A DNA stretch of 6,996 nt from an uncultured Rhodocyclaceae bacterium (GTDB lineage: Bacteria > Pseudomonadota > Gammaproteobacteria > Burkholderiales > Rhodocyclaceae): the NCBI GenBank assembly GCA_903930805.1, contig CAIYZZ010000325.1:1-6996 (forward strand), in the 5' to 3' direction. The notes beneath the pieces were generated by a model. That model was not told the origin of the DNA, ran no database searches, and saw nothing but the letters and a program-made list of their open reading frames with translations. Positions within the stretch are counted from its first letter, which is position 1. Each line of letters begins with the position of its first letter. Of the stretch, positions 1 through 6,767 are shown piece by piece. Position numbers and translations under genes: made by a program.

Positions 1-910
1 CGAATGAGCCGTAATCGGTCAGGTTGGTGACCTTGCCGAACAACCGCGTGCCGGACGGGTAACGGCGAGCGATTCCCACCCACGGATCTTCGCCAAGCTG
101 CTTCATGCCGAGGCTGACACGGTTCTTTTCCTGGTCGAACTTGAGAATCTTTGCCGTCACTTCATCGCCGACGTTAAGCACTTCGGACGGGTGACGCACG
201 CGGCGCCAAGCCAGGTCGGTGATGTGCAGCAGGCCGTCGATGCCACCGAGATCGACGAAGGCACCGTATTCGGTGATGTTCTTGACGACGCCCTTGACGA
301 TAGTGCCTTCGGACAGGTTTTCCAGCAGCTTCTGGCGCTCTTCGCCCATGCTGGCCTCGAGCACGGCACGGCGCGAGACGACAACGTTGTTGCGCTTGCG
401 GTCGAGCTTGATGACCTTGAATTCGTACTCTTTGCCCTCGAACGGGGTGGTGTCCTTGACCGGACGGGTATCGACCAGCGAACCGGGCAGGAAGGCGCGA
501 ATGCCGTTGACCATGACGGTCAGGCCGCCCTTCACCTTGCCGGTGATCATGCCCTTGACGAGGATGCTGTCGGTCATCGCCTTGTCGAGATCGTTCCAGG
601 CGGCGATGCGCTTGGCTTTGTCGCGGGACAGGCGGGTTTCACCGTAGCCGTCTTCGAGCATTTCGATGGCGACAAGAACAAAATCGCCCGGGTTGGCTTC
701 GACTTCACCGCGGTCGTTCTTGAATTCTTCGGCAGCAATAAAAGATTCAGATTTCAGGCCCGCGTTGACGACCACAAAGTTTTGATCGACGCGGACAACT
801 TCGGCCGTGATGACTTCGCCGGCGCGCATTTCCTGGCGGGAGAGGCTCTCCTCGAAAAGGGCGGCAAAAGAGTCTTCGATATTCACGGCAACAGCAGTAG
901 CAGCAGACAT
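1..910 (-). CDS. rpsA: 30S ribosomal protein S1, N-terminal 303 codons (runs off the window)
   Basis: S1 binds mRNA on the 30S subunit and helps initiate translation on weakly structured or weak-SD messages. I translated this from the ATG at 910-908; the frame stays open to the window edge, giving 303 residues of a protein that is usually about 560-570. The N-terminal segment (residues 11-25, [15 protein letters not shown]) is the conserved 30S-docking region. It is followed by S1/OB repeats at about 30-98 ([22 protein letters not shown]), 115-181 ([25 protein letters not shown]), 202-270 ([30 protein letters not shown]) and the beginning of a fourth at 287 ([12 protein letters not shown]). 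A GGAAG ribosome binding site lies 5 nt before the ATG. It is the last gene of the block, 42 bp after aroA-cmk, the usual cmk-rpsA order. The family assignment is certain; the C-terminal half cannot be seen. Confidence 0.98.
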   Translation of the reverse strand, partial: MSAATAVAVNIEDSFAALFEESLSRQEMRAGEVITAEVVRVDQNFVVVNAGLKSESFIAAEEFKNDRGEVEANPGDFVLVAIEMLEDGYGETRLSRDKAKRIAAWNDLDKAMTDSILVKGMITGKVKGGLTVMVNGIRAFLPGSLVDTRPVKDTTPFEGKEYEFKVIKLDRKRNNVVVSRRAVLEASMGEERQKLLENLSEGTIVKGVVKNITEYGAFVDLGGIDGLLHITDLAWRRVRHPSEVLNVGDEVTAKILKFDQEKNRVSLGMKQLGEDPWVGIARRYPSGTRLFGKVTNLTDYGSF

Positions 911-915
911 AGTTT

Positions 916-920
916 CTTCC
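916..920 (-). promoter_or_regulatory. Ribosome binding site of rpsA
   Basis: On the minus strand GGAAG sits 5 nt upstream of the rpsA ATG (908-910). It fixes the start, which also agrees with the conserved S1 N-terminus that follows. Confidence 0.6.
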
Positions 921-926
921 AAATAA

Positions 927-945
927 CCGCCGATCAAGCTGGCGG
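927..945 (-). promoter_or_regulatory. Small G/C hairpin in the rpsA leader
   Basis: In the 42-bp cmk-rpsA gap the minus strand carries CCGCC, a 9-nt loop, then GGCGG, followed by an A/T-rich stretch and the rpsA ribosome binding site. The 5-bp all-GC stem is seen directly. S1 is known to repress its own mRNA through a structured leader in E. coli, so a role in autoregulation is conceivable here but is only inference. It is not followed by a T-run on the transcribed strand strong enough to call a terminator, and rpsA transcription would have to pass through it. Confidence 0.3.
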
Positions 946-952
946 GCTAGTT

Positions 953-2905
953 TCAAAAAGGCCGCTTGCGATGCACGATTTCCATCACGGCAGCCACGGT
1001 TTGCTCAATGCCTAGCAAGGTGGTATCCACCAACTCGGCATCGTCGCATTGCTTCAGGGGCGCAACGCTTCTCGCGGCATCGCGAGCATCGCGTTCCCTC
1101 AGTTCTTGCAGAATGTCCTGCAAAAGGGGCCGAATGTTAGCAGGCATTCCCTTGTCGATCAACTGGTTATAACGTCTTTCGGCGCGCGCCGCAGCGGATG
1201 CCGTCAAAAACACCTTGACCGGTGCTTCCGGGAAGACCACCGAGCCCATGTCACGACCATCGGCCACCAGTCCAGGAAAGCGCCGATAAGCCCGCTGGCG
1301 GTCAAATAGGGCGGCGCGGACGGACGGAAAAGCAGCCACTTTCGAAGCCCCGACGCCGACTTCTTCGGCTCGTATGGCAGTTGTGACATCGTCACCCGCC
1401 AGCAAAACTTGTTCACCGACAAACTCGGCGGGCAAGACCGCAGCAACCGCAGCGACGGCAGGCTCGTCTTCCAGTGCCACACCAGCGCGCAGAGCCGCCA
1501 GTGCGGTCAGGCGATACAGCGCCCCACTATCGAGAAAATGGAAACCCAGTGCCTCGGCCACGCGTTGCGCCACCGTGCCTTTGCCTGAAGCCGAAGGGCC
1601 GTCGATAGCAATAACCGGCGCGGCAATTGCGCCAAAAGCATCAAAATACTGAGGAAAGGTCTTGGCGACGCAGCCGGGATCGTTGATGCGCACCGGTACA
1701 CCACCAAGCGCCGTCAACGCAAAGCACATCGCCACTCGATGGTCATCATAGGTGTCGATAGCTACGTTCGGCAAATAAGTCGGCGCTGGCGAGACGGCAA
1801 TCCAGTCTTCACCCTCCTCCACCGTCGCACCAAGTTTTCGTAACTCGGTTGCCATCGCGGTAATGCGATCCGTTTCCTTCACCCGCCAGGAAGCGATGTT
1901 GCGCAAGCGGCATGGGCCATCGGCGAACAGAGCTGCGACAGCCAAGGTCATCGCAGCATCCGGGATATGGTTGAGATCGAGATCGAAGGCTTTCAGTTGG
2001 CCATCCGCAGGCGCGCTGGCTTCGATCCAGTTGTCGCCCCAGACGACGCGCGCACCCATGGTTTCCAGCGCATCGGCAAATTTCACATCACCCTGGATAC
2101 TCTGGCGGCCCACACCCTCGACGCGTACCGGCCCACCGCCAATAGCCCCCGCTGCAAGAAAATAGGATGCCGACGAGGCATCGCCTTCGACATGCAGCAG
2201 GCCCGGGCTGCGATAGCGCTGACCGGCCGAAATCGTGAAACGCTGCCAACCGTCGCGTTCAACCTTCACCCCGAAGCGCGCCATCAGGTTGAGCGTGATC
2301 TCGATGTAGGGCTTGGAGATCAACTCGGTGCTCATTTCGATCACGGCCTGCTTTCCGGTCAGCGGCAGGGCCATCAGCAGGGCCGTCAGAAACTGCGATG
2401 ACACGTCACCCCGCACACGAATCGGCGCATCGAGATTAATGCTCGCAGGAAAAATCTCCAACGGCGGGAATCCATCGTTACCCGTGTAGCGCACATCGCA
2501 ACCGATCTGCCGCAACCCATCGACCAAATCGCCAATTGGTCGCTCGTGCATGCGCGGTACGCCGCTCACCTGGTAATGCCCGCCCGACAGGGCCAGTGAC
2601 GCCGTCAGCGGCCGGATCGCCGTACCGGCATTGCCCATGAAAAGATCGGCGTCCTTGCCGGGAAACACACCCGCGCAACCGCTGATCCGATAGGCGTTTT
2701 TTCCAAGCGCCGTCACGCCAACGCCGACTTTTTTCAGCGCTGCCAACATCACGCGCGTGTCGTCGGAATCCAGCAGGTCGCGGGTTTCCGTAGCGCCTGA
2801 AGCCAGAGCAGCCAGCAGCAGCATGCGGTTGGAAATACTTTTGGAGCCGGGCAGTTTTACCGTGCCGGAGGCGCACTTTAGGGCGGGCAGGTCAAGGTAA
2901 TTCAT
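953..2905 (-). CDS. aroA-cmk: Fused EPSP synthase / cytidylate kinase (AroA-Cmk), 650 aa
   Basis: Residues 1 to about 428 are 3-phosphoshikimate 1-carboxyvinyltransferase, sixth step of the shikimate pathway: shikimate-3-P + PEP to EPSP. Visible are [11 protein letters not shown] (17-27), [10 protein letters not shown] (91-100, with the Gly and Pro of the glyphosate site), RMHERPIG (118-125), the catalytic Asp in HIPDAAMT (Asp316), KETDR (343-347), DDHR (387-390) and [13 protein letters not shown] (409-421). This is the glyphosate-sensitive class I pattern. Residues about 429-650 are a full-length CMP/dCMP kinase: P-loop GPSASGKGT (436-444), DSGALYR (459-465), [11 protein letters not shown] (549-559), RYNQL (578-582). 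The two parts join directly (FGAIA then APVIAIDG) with no linker. The ATG at 2905-2903 fits the conserved AroA N-terminus; its ribosome binding site is weak and it lies 16 bp after the DUF2442 stop. Both enzymes look intact and are cytosolic. Fusions of this pair are known from annotation of other bacteria. Confidence 0.96.
   Translation of the reverse strand: MNYLDLPALKCASGTVKLPGSKSISNRMLLLAALASGATETRDLLDSDDTRVMLAALKKVGVGVTALGKNAYRISGCAGVFPGKDADLFMGNAGTAIRPLTASLALSGGHYQVSGVPRMHERPIGDLVDGLRQIGCDVRYTGNDGFPPLEIFPASINLDAPIRVRGDVSSQFLTALLMALPLTGKQAVIEMSTELISKPYIEITLNLMARFGVKVERDGWQRFTISAGQRYRSPGLLHVEGDASSASYFLAAGAIGGGPVRVEGVGRQSIQGDVKFADALETMGARVVWGDNWIEASAPADGQLKAFDLDLNHIPDAAMTLAVAALFADGPCRLRNIASWRVKETDRITAMATELRKLGATVEEGEDWIAVSPAPTYLPNVAIDTYDDHRVAMCFALTALGGVPVRINDPGCVAKTFPQYFDAFGAIAAPVIAIDGPSASGKGTVAQRVAEALGFHFLDSGALYRLTALAALRAGVALEDEPAVAAVAAVLPAEFVGEQVLLAGDDVTTAIRAEEVGVGASKVAAFPSVRAALFDRQRAYRRFPGLVADGRDMGSVVFPEAPVKVFLTASAAARAERRYNQLIDKGMPANIRPLLQDILQELRERDARDAARSVAPLKQCDDAELVDTTLLGIEQTVAAVMEIVHRKRPF
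1777..1791 (+). repeat. Recurrent 15-18 bp motif, copy 1 (inverted)
   Basis: The plus strand reads AAGTCGGCGCTGGCG, the exact reverse complement of 3211-3225. It lies inside aroA, where the minus strand encodes part of SPAPTY. Function unknown; it may be chance. Confidence 0.4.
2716..2733 (-). repeat. Recurrent 15-18 bp motif, copy 2
   Basis: The plus strand reads CGCCAACGCCGACTTTTT, two mismatches in 18 from the copy at 3211-3228. It lies inside aroA, encoding KKVGVG in a different reading frame from the other copies. Possibly chance. Confidence 0.35.
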
Positions 2906-2921
2906 GTAGGTAACCAGATAG

Positions 2922-3169
2922 TCAGGCGGCCTGTTCCTCAGATACCTGAGTCAGTCCAAATTCGATGGAGTCGGCAGAAATATCCGCGCCGCATTCCCAT
3001 TCCACAAAATAGCCGCCGTTGCGGACTTTCATGAAATCATTGATTGTCGCGGCGGCGCAAACACTTCATAATCGAGATAAGGGCGCACGTCGAACACTCC
3101 CGCTCGGCCATCGGACATACAGACTTGCAAAGTGTGATTCGACTGCGGCATGATTTTTTCGATGCTCAT
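2922..3169 (-). pseudogene. DUF2442-family gene broken by a one-base frameshift
   Basis: From the ATG at 3169-3167 the frame gives 46 residues (MSIEKIMPQ..., FDVRPYLDYEVFAPP...) and stops at TGA 3031-3029. The -1 frame continues the same protein: INDFMKVRNGGYFVEWECGAD, then ISADSIEF, to TGA 2924-2922. Restoring one base gives 82 residues, a normal length for DUF2442, with its FDV.PYLD, F..V, and EW.CGADIS signatures in order. The missing base most likely lies in the GC-rich CCGCCGCG stretch at 3046-3060. An in-frame TGA two codons before the ATG fixes the start; an AAGG lies 9 nt before it. DUF2442 proteins are small and of unknown function, sometimes next to DUF4160 in toxin-antitoxin-like pairs; no such partner is seen. 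This could be a real pseudogene or a sequencing error. Confidence 0.75.
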
Positions 3170-3210
3170 TGGTCAAGACCTTTAATCATAAAGAGCGACT
3201 TACCACTGAT

Positions 3211-3228
3211 CGCCAGCGCCGACTTTTC
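3211..3228 (-). repeat. Recurrent 15-18 bp motif, copy 3 (intergenic)
   Basis: The plus strand reads CGCCAGCGCCGACTTTTC. This copy sits in the 57-bp spacer just after the protease gene and touches its stop codon. It differs by one base in 18 from 4462-4479 and its first 15 bases are inverted exactly at 1777-1791. Confidence 0.4.
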
Positions 3229-3607
3229 ATTTCGCCATCGCCACAGGCAGATAAGGACTCTCAGGATTGACGGTCAGGGTTTGCGAGCCCGGGTGCAATA
3301 CCAAATCCATCATGTCCATCGGCACCGCCCCCATCAAGGGTTCATCGCCGAAAACCAAGGCGGAAAGGTCGCAATAGCGATCACCGAAATGCACGCGCAG
3401 CGGCCCGATCATGGGCACTGCGCGGCGCGAGCCGTCTGCCAGAATGACTTCTCGCCGGCCAACCTCCGTAAGGTCGAAACCCAGTTGCAAGGCCATATGC
3501 TCGGGGACGATCATAAAGACTGCCCCGGAATCGACGAGCGCATGCGCCGGAAAACGACGCTTGTCCCAGACATTTTCTAGTTCGATATCCGCGTAAGTCA
3601 GGCCCAT
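3227..3607 (-). CDS. Retropepsin-like (clan AA) aspartic protease, 126 aa
   Basis: A small single-domain aspartic protease of the bacterial retropepsin-like type, expected to be active as a homodimer because it supplies one catalytic Asp. The active-site motif is ALVDSGA (23-29, Asp26), a DSG variant of DTG. It is followed by VPEHMALQLGF (34-44), a REVILADGSRRAVP strand pair (52-65) and the hydrophobic-hydrophobic-Gly region LMGAVPMDMMDL (91-102). The end, TLTVNPESP (110-118), is what I recall for this family, so the gene appears complete. No signal peptide or membrane segment is seen, so it should be cytosolic. AAGGA lies 8 nt before the ATG. It starts 44 bp after tyrA, in the same direction, and is not part of the usual aromatic block. 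The substrate is unknown; regulation may simply follow the operon. Confidence 0.87.
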   Translation of the reverse strand: MGLTYADIELENVWDKRRFPAHALVDSGAVFMIVPEHMALQLGFDLTEVGRREVILADGSRRAVPMIGPLRVHFGDRYCDLSALVFGDEPLMGAVPMDMMDLVLHPGSQTLTVNPESPYLPVAMAK

Positions 3608-3615
3608 GACATTCT

Positions 3616-3620
3616 TCCTT
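3616..3620 (-). promoter_or_regulatory. Ribosome binding site of the aspartic protease gene
   Basis: AAGGA on the minus strand, 8 nt upstream of the ATG at 3605-3607. It is among the best SD matches in the window, so the inserted gene has its own good translation start rather than relying on coupling to tyrA. Confidence 0.65.
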
Positions 3621-3651
3621 TTGCTTTATGACAGACGGAATGATAGTCCCG

Positions 3652-4569
3652 CTACTCACCCACCGGCAACAGGGATTTGAGCCAGGCATCACGGCGTGTG
3701 CGCGCGGTATCAAACATCACCTCGAGCCCGGTACTGTCGGCACTGGCGAGCAAAACACGCGTGCGCAGCAGCTCGACCATGTAGGCGTCGAGTTCCTTCA
3801 ATAGGGCGTTGCGATTGGCCAAACAGATGTCGCGCCACATCTCGGGGTGGCTGCTGGCGATGCGCGTGAAGTCGCGAAAGCCACTGGCGGCAAAGCCGAA
3901 CAGCTGATCGGCATTGTCGCGAATAGCGAGGTCATGCACCAGTGCGAAGGCGAGTAGATGCGGCAAATGGCTTACTGCAGCGAAGACACGGTCATGGTCT
4001 TCGGGCAGCAGTTCAGACACGCGTGCCCCACAAATCTCCCAAACGGTGCGGATAGTCTTCACGGCTTCCGGCGAATTTTCGGGCAGCGACGTCAGTACCA
4101 CGCGCCTGCCCACATAAAGATCGGCCCGGGCTGCGCTTACCCCGCTCTTTTCCGCGCCGGCGATGGGGTGGCCGGGGACGAACTGACCAATCTTCTCACC
4201 AAAGGCCGTACGCGCAACGGCAACGACATCGGACTTGGTGCTGCCACCGTCAGTGACAATGGTATGGGGTTCGAGATGCGGCGCCATAGCCTGCATCACC
4301 GGTAGCATTTGCCCAACCGGCATGCCGAGCAGGACGAGATCGGCACCTCGGAGCGCGTTTGCCCAGTCTGTCGCTATCTCATCGATCACGCCCAGTTGCA
4401 ACGCCTGCTCCAGCGGTGCGCGCGTGCGCCCCATGCCGACGATTCTCACATCTTGCCGTCCCGCTAGCGCCGACTTTTCGCGTCGTCCCGCGAAATATTG
4501 TTTGATGGCCAGCGCGAACGAACCGCCGATCAGGCCGACACCGCAAACAATTACCTTGCTTGCCGCCAT
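3652..4569 (-). CDS. tyrA: Prephenate dehydrogenase, 305 aa
   Basis: Oxidatively decarboxylates prephenate to 4-hydroxyphenylpyruvate, the committed step to tyrosine. The Rossmann NAD(P) motif GVGLIGGS is at 10-17. TDGGSTKSDVV (107-117) and GHPIAGAEKSG (133-143) form the catalytic region, with His134 the likely catalytic His. SHLPHLLAFAL (200-210) and GFRDFTRIA (230-238) are the C-terminal dimerisation/prephenate-binding signatures. There is no chorismate mutase or ACT domain, so this is a stand-alone TyrA. The ATG shares one base with the hisC stop (TGATG), implying translational coupling; no strong ribosome binding site is visible. Odd point: residues 27-38 read as an internal near-duplication (AGR-REKSAL-AGR) that lengthens the loop between the first helix and second strand of the Rossmann fold compared with usual homologs. 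The remainder is collinear and looks functional. Cofactor preference cannot be settled by eye. Confidence 0.96.
   Translation of the reverse strand: MAASKVIVCGVGLIGGSFALAIKQYFAGRREKSALAGRQDVRIVGMGRTRAPLEQALQLGVIDEIATDWANALRGADLVLLGMPVGQMLPVMQAMAPHLEPHTIVTDGGSTKSDVVAVARTAFGEKIGQFVPGHPIAGAEKSGVSAARADLYVGRRVVLTSLPENSPEAVKTIRTVWEICGARVSELLPEDHDRVFAAVSHLPHLLAFALVHDLAIRDNADQLFGFAASGFRDFTRIASSHPEMWRDICLANRNALLKELDAYMVELLRTRVLLASADSTGLEVMFDTARTRRDAWLKSLLPVGE
3736..3748 (+). repeat. Partial match to the recurrent motif
   Basis: The plus strand reads GTCGGCACTGGCG, one mismatch in 13 from the core of the 1777-1791 copy. It is inside tyrA and is weak; listed for completeness. Confidence 0.2.
4457..4491 (-). 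repeat. 8-bp direct repeats spaced 27 bp inside tyrA
   Basis: The minus strand has GCGGGACG at 4491-4484 and again at 4464-4457, a period of 27 bp or nine codons, encoding AGR twice. Between them lies the REKSAL-coding stretch. The arrangement looks like a small in-frame insertion with flanking direct repeats, in a loop where TyrA homologs are usually shorter. Confidence 0.5.
4462..4479 (-). repeat. Recurrent 15-18 bp motif, copy 4
   Basis: The plus strand reads CGCTAGCGCCGACTTTTC, 17 of 18 identical to the intergenic copy at 3211-3228 (14 bases in a row). It falls inside the extra segment of tyrA between the 8-bp direct repeats. Confidence 0.4.
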
Positions 4570-5657
4570 CAGAGTGATTTTTCCAGCACTTCAAGGAAAC
4601 GCGCATTTTCGGTTTCAAGACCGATCGTCACACGCAGATGGTTCGGCAGGCCATAGCCGCCAATGGGTCGCACGATGACGCCCTGCTTCAGCAGCTTCTG
4701 GTTGACCGTCGCCCCCTCTTTCACGGCAAAGGTGACGAAATTGCCATGCGATGGAATGTGTTCGAGCCCGAGCCGCTTCAGACCGGCAACGATCTGCTCC
4801 ATGCCACGCCGGTTGAGTGCGTAGGATTCGGCAACAAACAGGTGATCGTCGAGCGCAGCACAGGCTGCTGCCACAGCTAGGTTATTCACGTTAAAGGGCT
4901 GGCGCACCCGATTCATCAGGTCGGCAACTTCAGGTGCAGCAACGGCAAAACCGATACGCAGACCGGCCAAACCGTAGATCTTCGAAAACGTGCGGGTAAT
5001 GATCAGGTTCGGGAATTCTTTGATCCAGGCCACGGACTCGGCACGCTCGGCCGGCGGCAGATAGTCGTTGTAGGCCTCGTCGAGGACGACCACCACGTCA
5101 GCCGGTACTGAGTGCATGAAGACCTTGACGTCTGGATAGGGCAGGAAAGTGCCGGTCGGATTGTTCGGGTTGGCGATCCAGACCATGCGCGTGTCGGAAC
5201 GAATCGCGGCGCGCATGGCGGCCAGATCGTGGCCGTAATGCCTGGCCGGCACGACAATGCATGCGCCGCCAGCCGAAAGCGTTGCCAGCGGATAGACAGC
5301 GAAAGCGTGTAGTGAAAACACGGATGAACGTCCCGGCGCAAGAAACACCCGCGCCGCCAAGTCGAGCACGTCGTTCGAACCATTACCGAGCACAATCTGG
5401 TTTTGAGCAACACCGAGGCGTTCGGCCAGTGCGGCGATAAGAGCAAACTGGTCGGGGTAGCGCTCCAGCCCGCTAATCGCCATTTCAACGGCGGCGCGCG
5501 CCTTCGGACTCATGCCAAGCGGATTCTCGTTGGAAGCGAGCTTGACGATCTTTTCAACCGACAGCCCCATCTCCCTGGCCAGTTCGGTGATCGGTTTGCC
5601 CGGCACATAAGGGGAAATGCCGCGGATATAGGGCAACGCCTGCTCGGTAATGCTCAT
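4569..5657 (-). CDS. hisC: Histidinol-phosphate / aromatic aminotransferase, 362 aa
   Basis: A PLP-dependent class I/II aminotransferase of the HisC family. It converts imidazole acetol-phosphate to histidinol-phosphate with glutamate. Paralogs in this operon position (called hisHb/hisC2) are also credited with transaminating phenylpyruvate and 4-hydroxyphenylpyruvate. Visible are SNENPLG (42-48), GNGSNDVLDL (91-100), NPNNPTGT (163-170), DEAYNDY (193-199, cofactor-binding Asp193), the Schiff-base lysine in TFSKIYGLAGLRIG (Lys226) and RPIGGYGLPNHLRVTIG (330-346, substrate-carboxylate Arg342). Length is normal. GAGGT lies 4 nt before the ATG; the gap from pheA is 21 bp and the stop overlaps the tyrA ATG by one base. 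Its place between pheA and tyrA, with no other his genes, supports an aromatic role, but the substrate range is inferred. Confidence 0.95.
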   Translation of the reverse strand: MSITEQALPYIRGISPYVPGKPITELAREMGLSVEKIVKLASNENPLGMSPKARAAVEMAISGLERYPDQFALIAALAERLGVAQNQIVLGNGSNDVLDLAARVFLAPGRSSVFSLHAFAVYPLATLSAGGACIVVPARHYGHDLAAMRAAIRSDTRMVWIANPNNPTGTFLPYPDVKVFMHSVPADVVVVLDEAYNDYLPPAERAESVAWIKEFPNLIITRTFSKIYGLAGLRIGFAVAAPEVADLMNRVRQPFNVNNLAVAAACAALDDHLFVAESYALNRRGMEQIVAGLKRLGLEHIPSHGNFVTFAVKEGATVNQKLLKQGVIVRPIGGYGLPNHLRVTIGLETENARFLEVLEKSL

Positions 5658-5661
5658 GCCT

Positions 5662-5666
5662 ACCTC
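5662..5666 (-). promoter_or_regulatory. Ribosome binding site of hisC
   Basis: GAGGT on the minus strand, 4 nt before the hisC ATG at 5655-5657, in the 21-bp pheA-hisC gap. It supports the chosen start. Confidence 0.6.
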
Positions 5667-5678
5667 GTTAGATTGTTG

Positions 5679-6767
5679 TTACAGGCTGGCGCACGGGTAG
5701 GAGCCGAGTTCCTTGAGGAATCCCACGCAGCCGCGCAGATCATTGAGAGCGGCAGACAACTTGGCATCCTGCCGATGGCCATCGATATCGACGAAGAAAA
5801 CATACTCCCAGCGACTGTTGCCAAAGCCACGCGCCGGACGCGACTCGAAGCGGCTCATCGAGACCCCGTGCTGCTTGAGCGGCGTCAGCAAATCATGTAC
5901 GGCACCCGGTTTGTTTTGCGCAGAACAGACGAACGAAGTCTTGTCCTGTCCATTACCGGAGGGGCCGGCATCGTGGCTCGCCAGGGCGACGAAACGCGTA
6001 GTGTTGTTGGGGTCGTCCTCAATGTTGGCGGCCAAAATATTCAACTCGTACAGGCGTGCCGCTGCCTCGCCGGCGATGGCACAGGCTTCCGGGTCTTGCG
6101 CCGCCATGCGCGCCGCCTCGGCGTTGCTGGCGACCGGCACGCGTGGCAAGTTCGGCACGTTGCGGTTCAGCCATTCATGGCACTGCGCCAGTGACTGGGC
6201 ATGGGAATAGAGCTTCTTCACGCCATCGAGCGAGGCCGCACACGTCATCAGGTTTTGATGAATGCGCAGATTGACCTCGCCACAGATCATCAGGGGCGAG
6301 GTCAGCATCAAGTCAAGGGTACGCCCCACCGAGCCTTCGGTCGAGTTCTCGACCGGCACCACGCCATAGTCGGCCTGACCGGATTCGACAGCGCGAAACA
6401 CATCGTCGATGGTCAGATAGGACGTGAAGGTCGGGGCCGATCCGAAGTGCTTCTTGGCGGCCGACTCGGTGAAGGTACCCGCCGGACCGAAATAGGCGAT
6501 ACGCAGCGGCTGTTCGAGCGCCAGGCAGGCCGACATTACCTCGCGAAAAATCGTCCGCACGGCACTTTCAGGCAATGGACCGGGATTGGTGTCGGCAATG
6601 CGCTTGAGCACCTGCGCTTCGCGCTCTGGGCGATAGATGTTGCCGTGCTTGATCTCGCCGATGCGATGTGCCAGTTGCGCCCGTTCGGAGAGCAAGCGCA
6701 GCATGTCATTGTCGAGCGCGTCGATACGCTGGCGCAGTTCGCCCAGTTCTGCTTCGGTACTAGCCAT
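5679..6767 (-). CDS. pheA: Bifunctional chorismate mutase / prephenate dehydratase (P-protein), 362 aa
   Basis: Converts chorismate to prephenate and then to phenylpyruvate, the committed route to phenylalanine. An AroQ-type chorismate mutase helix domain covers about 1-86 (LRQRIDALD 11-19, [13 protein letters not shown] 28-40, YRPERE 45-50, [13 protein letters not shown] 75-87). Prephenate dehydratase covers about 88-265 ([10 protein letters not shown] 92-101, [11 protein letters not shown] 138-148, and the catalytic TRF motif 257-259 within NNTTRFVAL). A C-terminal ACT domain covers about 277-355 (KPGAVHDLL 286-294, ESRP 308-311) and is the usual site of phenylalanine feedback inhibition. 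Length and domain order are typical of the family. The start ATG lies inside serC, overlapping its last 8 bases, so translation is probably coupled. No attenuator is visible, as expected for an internal gene. All catalytic motifs appear intact. Confidence 0.97.
   Translation of the reverse strand: MASTEAELGELRQRIDALDNDMLRLLSERAQLAHRIGEIKHGNIYRPEREAQVLKRIADTNPGPLPESAVRTIFREVMSACLALEQPLRIAYFGPAGTFTESAAKKHFGSAPTFTSYLTIDDVFRAVESGQADYGVVPVENSTEGSVGRTLDLMLTSPLMICGEVNLRIHQNLMTCAASLDGVKKLYSHAQSLAQCHEWLNRNVPNLPRVPVASNAEAARMAAQDPEACAIAGEAAARLYELNILAANIEDDPNNTTRFVALASHDAGPSGNGQDKTSFVCSAQNKPGAVHDLLTPLKQHGVSMSRFESRPARGFGNSRWEYVFFVDIDGHRQDAKLSAALNDLRGCVGFLKELGSYPCASL

Noticed and set aside
191..1015. Plus-strand open frame of 274 codons opposite rpsA
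   Set aside because: It is antisense to a clearly recognised S1 gene, has no family resemblance, and arises from GC-biased third positions.
3029..3066. Programmed -1 ribosomal frameshifting in the DUF2442 gene
   Set aside because: No slippery X XXY YYZ heptamer in the right phase within the overlap of the two frames; a deletion or miscall is simpler.
3166..3229. Short peptides in the spacer after the protease: a 14-codon frame overlapping its stop (ATGA), and an open stretch reading KSALAISGKSLFMIKGLDQ that ends at the DUF2442 ATG
   Set aside because: The first is too short and has no family resemblance; the second has no usable start codon. Both could be remnants, but nothing supports a gene.
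3044..3580. Plus-strand open frame of 178 codons across the protease and DUF2442 region
   Set aside because: It overlaps the aspartic protease, whose motifs are convincing, on the opposite strand; its own translation is His/Arg-rich with no recognisable domain.
3608..3651. Terminator or promoter between tyrA and the protease gene
   Set aside because: Only 44 bp, with no stem-loop plus T-run and no convincing -35/-10 pair by eye.
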